In this document: one piece after another, positions 1 to 5,105 of the stretch | How the letters are laid out: every line of letters starts with the position of its first letter | Numbering within the stretch: position 1 is the stretch's first letter | Origin: Methanomicrobiales archaeon | GTDB lineage: Archaea; Halobacteriota; Methanomicrobia; Methanomicrobiales; Methanospirillaceae | Assembly (NCBI GenBank): GCA_013415575.1 | Contig: JAAEES010000092.1 | Location: forward strand, 1 to 5,105 | DNA: 5,105 bases | Direction: 5' to 3' | Position numbers and translations under genes: made by a program | Notes under the pieces: model-generated | What the model saw: only the letters and a program-made list of their open reading frames with translations | Databases searched by the model: none | Told to the model about the DNA's origin: nothing

Positions 1-189
1 GGCGTGCGGAAAAAACCGCTGCGGGAGGTCGCTGCCCGGCATATTCCCCCGGAAATCGCCTACTACGAGAAGAAGGCCATGCAGTACGGGACAGGGATCT
101 GGAAGGTGCTCCGAAAGATGGCACGTACCAATGGTTATAAACGGTCTTTACAAGGGTACTTAGATCAGAAGAGACCGGACCGGGGATGA
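1..189 (+). CDS. Asparagine synthase-like protein, C-terminal end (5' truncated by window)
   Basis: Only the last 62 codons are present; the frame is open from base 1 and ends at TGA 187-189. The tail carries the pattern IPPEIAYYEKKAMQYGTGI followed by a basic helix, which I recognise as the C-terminus of the asparagine synthase ATP-binding (PP-loop) domain family, where a 'KKAxQYGSGI'-like stretch is typical of archaeal members. The family amidates aspartate to asparagine with ATP, using glutamine or ammonia, in the cytoplasm. The N-terminal glutaminase domain, if there is one, lies outside the window, so a full AsnB and a shorter archaeal form with only the synthetase domain cannot be told apart. 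The gene ends 6 bp before gatC and probably shares its transcript. The last 60 bases or so are AT-richer (about 45% GC) than the rest of the window. Family assignment is fairly secure; exact substrate is inferred. Confidence 0.8.
   Translation, partial: GVRKKPLREVAARHIPPEIAYYEKKAMQYGTGIWKVLRKMARTNGYKRSLQGYLDQKRPDRG
135..142 (+). promoter_or_regulatory. Possible archaeal TATA box for gatCAB-topA
   Basis: TTATAAAC lies in an AT-rich pocket inside the 3' end of the upstream asparagine synthase gene. With the usual archaeal TATA-to-start distance of about 25-27 bp, transcription would begin near 163-167, giving a leader of roughly 30 nt before the gatC ATG. The upstream bases (TACCAATGG) are only a poor match to a BRE. 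The tight spacing of the genes is equally well explained by read-through from an upstream promoter, so this is a tentative secondary promoter. Confidence 0.25.
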
Positions 190-195
190 GCGTCT

Positions 196-465
196 ATGAT
201 AGAAGAGAAAGATATAGAGCACATCGCGATGCTTGCCGATATCGGGATCACGAAAGAGGAGCTGCCCGAGTTTACCGGGCAGTTCAACGAGATCCTCGAC
301 TACTTTGATATTCTCGACCAGGTGGAGGAGACCGGGGCCTCCGAGCACGAGCTCGCCAATGTATTCCGGGAAGACGAGATCGAGCCCTCCCTCCCTCAGG
401 ACGAGGTGCTGGCCAATACCAGGGATGCCGAAGACGGCTTCTTCCGTGCCCCGCGGGTGATGTGA
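196..465 (+). CDS. gatC: Asp-tRNA(Asn)/Glu-tRNA(Gln) amidotransferase subunit C
   Basis: The 89-residue product has the usual length and layout of GatC. An N-terminal helix (IEHIAMLADIGI) is followed by an acidic helix with the family pattern FTGQFNEILDYFDILDQV (about residues 26-43), then an extended middle, and a conserved end FFRAPRVM matching the typical F(K/R)VPRV terminus. GatC has no catalytic site; it is a belt-like strap that wraps the GatA-GatB interface and stabilises the complex. The ATG at 196 starts 6 bp after the upstream stop. The ribosome-binding signal is weak (GGGG at 182-185 inside the preceding stop region), so translation may depend on coupling to the upstream gene. The protein is complete, with no sign of frameshift. 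It is followed without any spacer by gatA, in the same reading frame. Confidence 0.95.
   Translation: MIEEKDIEHIAMLADIGITKEELPEFTGQFNEILDYFDILDQVEETGASEHELANVFREDEIEPSLPQDEVLANTRDAEDGFFRAPRVM
456..461 (+). promoter_or_regulatory. Shine-Dalgarno element for gatA
   Basis: GGTGAT matches the 3' half of the archaeal consensus AGGAGGTGAT and lies 4 nt before the GTG at 466, the expected spacing for this half of the motif. It is embedded in the last codons of gatC and supports initiation at the GTG, which is otherwise the only plausible start after the gatC stop. Confidence 0.6.
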
Positions 466-1764
466 GTGGCATCCGTCACGTTCGCTCCCGATGACCGATA
501 CAACGCCTTTATCACCACCCTTTCCGAGGCAGAAACCGGACCCGGCCGGCTCTCGGGAATCCCGGTTGCGGTCAAGGACAATATCTCCACCCGTGGAATC
601 CCCACCACCTGTGCCAGCCGGATCCTCGCCGGCTACATCCCTCCCTACGATGCCCACGTAGTCACCCTGCTGAAGCGGGAAGGGGCGGCCATTGTCGGCA
701 AGACCAACATGGACGAGTTCGGGATGGGTACGACCACCGAGAACAGCGCCTTTGGCCCCACCCTGAACCCGGCCGACCCGACCCGCGTGCCGGGCGGTTC
801 CTCGGGGGGGAGCGCTGCCGCGGTCGCCTCCGGTATGGTCCGGATGGCGCTCGGGACCGATACCGGCGGCTCGATCCGCTGCCCGGCAGCGTTCTGCGGG
901 ATCGTCGGGCTCAAGCCGACCTACGGGAGAGTCTCCCGGTATGGCCTGATCGCCTACGCCAACTCTCTCGAGCAGATCGGCCCTATGGCCAGGAGCGTGG
1001 AGGACATCTCGCTCCTGATGGAAGTTCTCACCACCCATGACTCCCGGGACTCGACCACGATTTCATGCCCCTACCGCCATACACCGGACCCGAGCGTCCG
1101 GGGCCTGAAGATCGGGGTGCCGGAAGAGTTTTTCGGCGAAGGCGTGGATCCCCGGGTTGCCGCCGTGGTCTGGGAGGCTGTCACCAGGCTCGAGCAGCAG
1201 GGTGCCGAGATCGTCACCTGCCGGATGCCAAGCATGTCCTTCGCCCTTGCCGCCTACTACGTCACCTGCACCAGTGAGGCGAGCTCAAACCTGGCCCGGT
1301 TCGACGGGGTCCGCTACGGACCGCAGGCCGATACCCGGCGCCCCTGGCATGAATCGTTCCAGGACCAGCGGCGGGAAGGATTCGGGGCCGAGGTCCGGCG
1401 CCGGATCATGCTCGGGACCTTCGCTTTATCGTCCGGCTACTACGGCAAGTACTATGCCAAGGCCCAGGCCGCCCGCCAGCAGGTCAGGAACGACTTTGTC
1501 CGGCTGTTCCGGACCGTGGACGTGATCGCCGGCCCGACCATGCCCACCGTAGCTTTCAGGCTCGGGGAGAAGACCGACCCGCTCTCCATGTACCTCTCCG
1601 ATATCCTGACCGTGCCCGCAAACCTGGCCGGGGTCCCGGCCATATCCGTCCCCTGCGGGACCTCAGAGGGGCTCCCGGTCGGCCTCCAAGTCATAGGGCA
1701 GTGGTTCCGGGACGAAAAAGTGATCGATGTGGCCGCCGCGTACGAGCAGGGGGCTTCTCTATGA
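466..1764 (+). CDS. gatA: Asp-tRNA(Asn)/Glu-tRNA(Gln) amidotransferase subunit A (amidase)
   Basis: This is an amidase-signature enzyme of 432 residues that releases ammonia from glutamine (or asparagine) and passes it to GatB. The Ser-cisSer-Lys triad is intact: Lys37 in PVAVKDN, Ser112 in VPGGSSGGSAAA and Ser136 in DTGGSIRCP. The 75- and 24-residue spacings equal those I recall for Staphylococcus aureus GatA (K79/S154/S178). Other family blocks are present: GLKPTYGRVSRYGL, SEASSNLARFDGVRYG, GTFALSSGYYGKYY and NLAGVPAISVPCG. The start is GTG directly after the gatC TGA, with a Shine-Dalgarno match at 456-461. No upstream extension is possible because the same frame is closed by that TGA. As a result Lys37 sits about 40 residues closer to the N-terminus than in bacterial enzymes, so the leading helical segment is largely missing; the C-terminus is also slightly short. 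The stop overlaps the gatB start as ATGA. Confidence 0.97.
   Translation: MASVTFAPDDRYNAFITTLSEAETGPGRLSGIPVAVKDNISTRGIPTTCASRILAGYIPPYDAHVVTLLKREGAAIVGKTNMDEFGMGTTTENSAFGPTLNPADPTRVPGGSSGGSAAAVASGMVRMALGTDTGGSIRCPAAFCGIVGLKPTYGRVSRYGLIAYANSLEQIGPMARSVEDISLLMEVLTTHDSRDSTTISCPYRHTPDPSVRGLKIGVPEEFFGEGVDPRVAAVVWEAVTRLEQQGAEIVTCRMPSMSFALAAYYVTCTSEASSNLARFDGVRYGPQADTRRPWHESFQDQRREGFGAEVRRRIMLGTFALSSGYYGKYYAKAQAARQQVRNDFVRLFRTVDVIAGPTMPTVAFRLGEKTDPLSMYLSDILTVPANLAGVPAISVPCGTSEGLPVGLQVIGQWFRDEKVIDVAAAYEQGASL
1748..1753 (+). promoter_or_regulatory. Shine-Dalgarno element for gatB
   Basis: AGGGGG matches AGGAGG at five of six positions and lies 7 nt before the ATG at 1761. The alternative in-frame ATG at 1800 has no comparable element upstream, so this site decides the start. 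Confidence 0.55.
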
Positions 1765-3284
1765 GTGACAATTCGGCCACGCAGCCGGCAAGCCCTGGCA
1801 TGGCCATCGATGATGAAGTCATTATCGGCCTCGAGATCCACTGCCAGCTCGATACCAGGACCAAACTCTTCTGCGGCTGCTCGACCGATTACCGCGATGA
1901 CCCGCCAAACACCCATGTCTGCCCCATCTGCCTCGGCCTTCCGGGGTCGCTTCCCCGGGTGAACCTGAAGGCAGTGGAGTTCTCACTCCGGGTGGGAAAG
2001 GCCCTCAACTGCGGGATCGCTCACGAGGCCGAGTTTGCGCGGAAGAACTACTTCTACCCTGACCTCAACAAGGGGTTCCAGATCACCCAGTACGACAAGC
2101 CCATCGCGGTGAAGGGGTACCTCGATATCGAGGGGGAGGACGGCGAAAAAAGGGTGAGGATCACCCGGGTGCACATGGAGGAGGACCCGGGGAGGCTGGT
2201 CCACAAAGGAGGTGCCGACCGGCCGAAGTATACCCTGGTCGATTACAATCGTGCGGGAATTCCGCTGATCGAGATCGTCACCGAGCCCGACCTCCGGTCG
2301 CCCAAGGAGGCCCGCCGGTTCCTCAACAAGCTCCGGGCAACCCTCGAATACCTCGGCGTTTTTGACAGCGAGAAGGAAGGGTCGCTCCGGGTCGATGCCA
2401 ACATTTCCATCCAGCCTAAGGGGTGGTTTGAGCGGGAAGGAAAGGGGAAAGCAGACAGGGGACGGGTTGAAGTTAAAAATATCTCCTCCTATAAAGGAGT
2501 TGAAAAGGCCCTTACCTTTGAAATTACCCGTCAGAAAAATCTGATCAGGCGGGGACAGAAACTGGAAACTGCCACCCGGCACTTCGTCGAGACCCGGGGA
2601 GTCACCACTTCTTCCCGGAGCAAGGAGATGGAGCAGGACTACCGCTACTTCCCGGAGCCTGACCTCCGGCCGCTCAGGGTCTGCGACTGGGCGGCGGAGA
2701 TCATGCTCCCCGAGCTCCCTGATGCCCGGCGGGCCCGGTTCATGGAACAGTACTGCTGCTCGCCAATCCATGCCCGGACCCTGACCGGTGAGCTGAAACT
2801 GGCGGAGTTCTATGAGAAGGTCGCCGACATCGATACCGCGCTTGCCGCCACCTGGCTCGCCGACACCCTGCTGGGAGAGCTCAACTACCGGGACATGAGC
2901 ATCGTGGTGGTCCCCCCGGAGCAGTTCCGGGAGCTCCTGGAGCTCCTCAAAGAAGGGAGTGTCACCGACAAGACCGGGGTGGAGGTGCTCCGGGTGCTGC
3001 TCGACCAGCTGAAAGAGACCGGGAGCTGCGAAGGGCCGCGGGCATGTGTTGACCGGCTGGGGCTGCGGGTTATTACGGCCACACCCACTCTCGCCGGTGA
3101 AGACCCGGTGGTGAAGGCGGCGAAGGAGGCCATCGCCGAGCAACCCCAGGCCGTCGCAGATTACCTGGCCGGGCGGAAGGAGGCCCTGAACTTCCTGGTC
3201 GGCCAGGTGATGAAGAAGACCCGCGGCTGCGCCAAGCCCGGCGATGTGAACACCGTGCTTGCCAATCTCCTGGAGGAGGGATAG
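1761..3284 (+). CDS. gatB: Asp-tRNA(Asn)/Glu-tRNA(Gln) amidotransferase subunit B
   Basis: The 507-residue product is the tRNA-binding, ATP-dependent kinase and transamidase subunit of GatCAB. It phosphorylates the side chain of the mischarged Asp or Glu and replaces the phosphate with ammonia channelled from GatA. The N-terminal cradle opens with VIIGLEIHCQL. A zinc site of four cysteines is complete (Cys38, Cys40, Cys54, Cys57). ITRVHMEEDPG (134-144), DANIS (212-216), VEVKN (236-240) and DYRYFPEPDL are hallmark blocks. The C-terminal helical plus YqeY-like tail, which contacts the tRNA, ends with NFLVGQVM (477-484). No AspRS-like insert is present, which separates it from GatE. The start at 1761 overlaps the gatA stop (ATGA) and has a Shine-Dalgarno match; the first 13 residues (SDNSATQPASPG after Met) are a non-conserved leader, so Met14 (1800) is a less likely start. 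Residues 221-234 form a Lys/Arg/Glu/Gly-rich loop, and 2461-2540 is strikingly AT-rich. Confidence 0.97.
   Translation: MSDNSATQPASPGMAIDDEVIIGLEIHCQLDTRTKLFCGCSTDYRDDPPNTHVCPICLGLPGSLPRVNLKAVEFSLRVGKALNCGIAHEAEFARKNYFYPDLNKGFQITQYDKPIAVKGYLDIEGEDGEKRVRITRVHMEEDPGRLVHKGGADRPKYTLVDYNRAGIPLIEIVTEPDLRSPKEARRFLNKLRATLEYLGVFDSEKEGSLRVDANISIQPKGWFEREGKGKADRGRVEVKNISSYKGVEKALTFEITRQKNLIRRGQKLETATRHFVETRGVTTSSRSKEMEQDYRYFPEPDLRPLRVCDWAAEIMLPELPDARRARFMEQYCCSPIHARTLTGELKLAEFYEKVADIDTALAATWLADTLLGELNYRDMSIVVVPPEQFRELLELLKEGSVTDKTGVEVLRVLLDQLKETGSCEGPRACVDRLGLRVITATPTLAGEDPVVKAAKEAIAEQPQAVADYLAGRKEALNFLVGQVMKKTRGCAKPGDVNTVLANLLEEG
2461..2540 (+). other. AT-rich island inside gatB
   Basis: Counting bases gives 30 G+C of 80 (37.5%), against 43 of 60 (72%) in both 2281-2340 and 2641-2700. 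Codons 236-263 of gatB have 17 of 28 third positions A or T, whereas a stretch of 21 codons near 2641 has one. The encoded residues (VEVKN, KGVEKALTFEI) are still standard GatB, so the change is mainly synonymous. Whether this reflects local recombination or a nucleotide-level signal cannot be decided from the window. Confidence 0.7.
2486..2499 (+). repeat. Small inverted repeat CTCCT-ATAA-AGGAG
   Basis: A perfect 5-bp stem with a 4-nt loop lies within the AT-rich island of gatB. No U-run follows, so it is not a terminator. It may well be chance; its only distinctive aspect is that the two arms resemble anti-Shine-Dalgarno and Shine-Dalgarno sequences. Confidence 0.35.
3274..3279 (+). promoter_or_regulatory. 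Shine-Dalgarno element for topA
   Basis: AGGAGG is a full core match and lies in the last codons of gatB (Glu-Glu-Gly). Its distance to the ATG at 3292 is 12 nt, longer than usual, but no other start codon fits: the Toprim domain begins at this ATG and the preceding in-frame codons are not starts. Ribosomes ending at the gatB stop (3282-3284) would cover this site, so coupling is likely. Confidence 0.55.
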
Positions 3285-3291
3285 CGTCGCG

Positions 3292-5105
3292 ATGCACCTG
3301 ATCGTTGCCGAGAAGAACATCTCCGCACACCGCATCGCCGCCATTCTTGCCGGCAGAGGGAAGCTGAAGGAATCCCGTGACGCCGGTGTGCCGGTCTACC
3401 GGTTCGATGACTGTGCCGTGATCGGGCTCCGGGGCCACGTGGTGGAGATCGATTTCGAGGAGGGCTACACCGACTGGCGGAGCAGGGAGAAGACCCCGCG
3501 GAGCCTGATCGATGCCCGGACCATCAAGGTGCCGACCGAGAAGAGGATCGTCCAGCTCCTCCAGAAGCTCTCCCGGCAGGCTGATGCGGTCACCATCGCC
3601 ACCGACTTCGATACCGAGGGAGAACTGATCGGCAAGGAAGCCTACGAGCTCGTCCGCCAGGTCAACCCGGATGTGATGGTTGACCGGGTGCGCTTCTCCG
3701 CGATCACCCCGGATGAGATCCGGACTGCGTTTGCAAAGACCACCGCCATCGACTTCGACCTCGCCGCCGCCGGTGAGGCCCGGCAGGTGATCGACCTGAT
3801 GTGGGGGGCATCCCTCACCCGGTTCATCAGCCTTGCCGCACGGCGGGGCGGGGCAAACATCCTCTCGGTTGGCCGGGTGCAGAGTCCCACCCTGGCCATG
3901 ATCGTCGACCGGGAGAAGGAGATCGAGTCCTTTGTCCCCCAGACGTACTGGGAGCTCTCGCTCACCACCGAGAAAAACGGTGAGCCGATCGAAGCCCGGC
4001 ACCAGACCGCCCGCTTCTGTGACAAGGATGCGGCGGTCGCTGCCCGGGACCGGACACGGGAGCCGCTGGTGGTCACCGAGGTGAAGGAGGGGACCAGGAC
4101 CGAGAAAGCCCCGACCCCCTTTGACACCACCGGCTTCATCGTCGCCGCCGCCCGCCTCGGATTCTCGGCGGCCAATGCCATGCGGGTGGCCGAAGACCTG
4201 TACATGAACGGGTACATCTCCTACCCCCGTACCGACAACACCGTCTACCCCGCCACCCTCGACCTGAACGGCATCCTCCGGGCGCTGCGGCCGACTGAGT
4301 TTGAAGAGGATATTGCCTGGGTGACGGCCAACCGCCGGCCCCACCCCACCCGGGGCAAGAAATCCTCGACCGACCACCCGCCGATCCACCCGGCTTCTGC
4401 TGCCTCCCGCCAGTCACTCGGTGAGGAACGGTGGAAGATTTACGAACTGGTGGTGCGGCGGTTCCTGGCCACCCTCTCACCGGACGCCCAGTGGCGGACC
4501 ATGAAAGTGAATTTCGATGCCGGCGGGGAACCCTACACCGCTACCGGGGGCCAGCTCACCAGCCCCGGATGGCGGAAGGTCTACCCCTACAGCAGCGCGA
4601 AGGAGTACATCCTCCCGGTTATGAGGAAGGGCGAGCGGCTCCCGATCACCGATGTGAAACTGGAGGAGAAGCAGACCCAGCCCCCGCCCCGCTACAGCCA
4701 GAGCAAACTGATCCAGCAGATGGAGGAGCTTGGTCTCGGGACCAAGAGCACCCGGCACGAGGTGATCCAGAAGCTCGTCTCCCGGAAGTACGTGGAGGGG
4801 ACCCCGCTCCGGCCGACCCTGGTAGGAAGGGCGGTCACTGAGTCGCTCGAGAACCATGCCGACACCATCACCCGGCCGGCCATGACCCGGACACTCGAGG
4901 AGCACATGGAGCAGATCAAGGCCCGGAAGCGGAGCAGGAGCGATGTGGTCGCCGAATCCCGCAGCATGCTCCACTCGGTCTTTGACCAGCTCGAGGCCCA
5001 CGGCGATGAGATCGGGAGCGAGATCATGGAGCAGACCGCAGAGGAGATGACGCTCGGCCCCTGCCCGGTCTGCGGTCGCGACCTCCGGATCCGGCACCTC
5101 CGGAA
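3292..5105 (+). CDS. topA: DNA topoisomerase I, archaeal type IA (3' truncated by window)
   Basis: At least 604 residues are present and the frame is still open at the right edge. Type IA topoisomerases cut one strand through a 5'-phosphotyrosine link, pass the other strand and reseal, relaxing negative supercoils. The Toprim domain starts at once with LIVAEK (Glu7) and continues to the acidic motif DFDTEGE (Asp105, Asp107, Glu109, Glu111) that binds Mg2+. SVGRVQSPTLAMI is the conserved block after the domain. The active-site motif YISYPRTDN places the catalytic tyrosine at 311 and the supporting arginine at 313. DHPPIHP (361-367) and LGTKSTRHE (482-490) are further family blocks. The last visible residues contain CPVC (Cys591, Cys594), the first half of a C-terminal zinc finger. 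No helicase module precedes Toprim, so this is not reverse gyrase. It follows gatB by 7 bp on the same strand and is probably co-transcribed. Confidence 0.96.
   Translation, partial: MHLIVAEKNISAHRIAAILAGRGKLKESRDAGVPVYRFDDCAVIGLRGHVVEIDFEEGYTDWRSREKTPRSLIDARTIKVPTEKRIVQLLQKLSRQADAVTIATDFDTEGELIGKEAYELVRQVNPDVMVDRVRFSAITPDEIRTAFAKTTAIDFDLAAAGEARQVIDLMWGASLTRFISLAARRGGANILSVGRVQSPTLAMIVDREKEIESFVPQTYWELSLTTEKNGEPIEARHQTARFCDKDAAVAARDRTREPLVVTEVKEGTRTEKAPTPFDTTGFIVAAARLGFSAANAMRVAEDLYMNGYISYPRTDNTVYPATLDLNGILRALRPTEFEEDIAWVTANRRPHPTRGKKSSTDHPPIHPASAASRQSLGEERWKIYELVVRRFLATLSPDAQWRTMKVNFDAGGEPYTATGGQLTSPGWRKVYPYSSAKEYILPVMRKGERLPITDVKLEEKQTQPPPRYSQSKLIQQMEELGLGTKSTRHEVIQKLVSRKYVEGTPLRPTLVGRAVTESLENHADTITRPAMTRTLEEHMEQIKARKRSRSDVVAESRSMLHSVFDQLEAHGDEIGSEIMEQTAEEMTLGPCPVCGRDLRIRHLR

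Noticed and set aside
463..465. Recoded TGA (selenocysteine or similar) joining gatC and gatA
   Set aside because: GatC ends with its normal conserved C-terminus just before it, GatA has its own GTG with a Shine-Dalgarno match, and I see no dedicated recoding hairpin.
160..1038. Open frame of 292 codons on the - strand opposite gatC and gatA
   Set aside because: Gly/Pro/Arg/Asp-rich composition with no recognisable family; it is the antisense shadow of GC-rich coding DNA with strongly conserved sense proteins.
1701..1760. Upstream GTG start giving a 20-residue longer GatB
   Set aside because: The extension is an out-of-frame reading of the conserved gatA end; the ATG at 1761 has the ATGA overlap and a better Shine-Dalgarno element.
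1761..3284. GatE rather than GatB
   Set aside because: The product is about 507 residues with no AspRS-like insertion domain and sits with gatC and gatA; GatE is longer and partners GatD.
1983..3344. Open frame of 453 codons on the - strand opposite gatB
   Set aside because: Low-complexity antisense shadow, no domain pattern, fully covered by conserved gatB and the start of topA.
3073..4389. Open frame of 438 codons on the - strand opposite the end of gatB and most of topA
   Set aside because: Same antisense artefact of GC-rich codons; crosses the gatB-topA boundary, and the sense strand encodes an unmistakable topoisomerase.
4431..4841. Open frame of 136 codons on the + strand in another frame of topA
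   Set aside because: Arg/Pro/Ala-rich out-of-frame reading of topA without family resemblance.
4477..5097. Open frame of 206 codons on the - strand opposite the 3' part of topA
   Set aside because: No recognisable protein features and complete overlap with conserved topA sequence.
3292..5105. Reverse gyrase
   Set aside because: The protein begins directly with the Toprim motif; the N-terminal helicase module that defines reverse gyrase is absent.
1..5105. Mobile element, CRISPR array, tRNA or novel defence system
   Set aside because: No direct-repeat array, no transposase or integrase pattern, no tRNA-like fold seen; nearly every base belongs to five housekeeping genes on one strand.

Overview
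The window is a compact, high-GC block from an archaeal chromosome, with all genes on the + strand and almost no intergenic DNA. The order is: 3' end of an asparagine synthase-like gene (1-189), gatC (196-465), gatA (466-1764), gatB (1761-3284), and a DNA topoisomerase I gene (topA) that starts at 3292 and runs off the right edge. Gene junctions are +6, 0, -4 and +7 bp, as expected for one transcript with translational coupling. The archaeal-style type IA topoisomerase starting directly in its Toprim domain, the archaeal-type asparagine synthase tail, Shine-Dalgarno elements matching the extended archaeal 16S tail, and roughly 65% GC suggest a methanogen of the Methanomicrobiales type. That assignment is inference, not proven by the window.

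Functionally, 196-3284 encodes the three subunits of the aspartyl/glutamyl-tRNA amidotransferase GatCAB. GatA frees ammonia from an amide donor, GatB activates the mischarged aminoacyl-tRNA with ATP and accepts the ammonia, and GatC holds the two together. In archaea GatCAB mainly makes Asn-tRNA(Asn) from Asp-tRNA(Asn), because Gln-tRNA(Gln) is usually handled by GatDE. The gene just upstream makes (or is related to enzymes that make) free asparagine, so the two chemical routes to asparagine sit side by side. topA follows gatB with a short spacer and appears to be co-transcribed, without an obvious functional link.

I found no mobile element, CRISPR array, RNA gene, tandem repeat or novel defence-like system. 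The window is ordinary housekeeping DNA. The points worth a second look are small: an AT-rich island of about 80 bp inside otherwise GC-rich gatB that keeps the conserved protein sequence but changes codon choice; gatA beginning directly after, and in frame with, the gatC stop codon; a GatA that lacks most of the usual N-terminal helical segment; and a possible internal promoter in the 3' end of the asparagine synthase gene.
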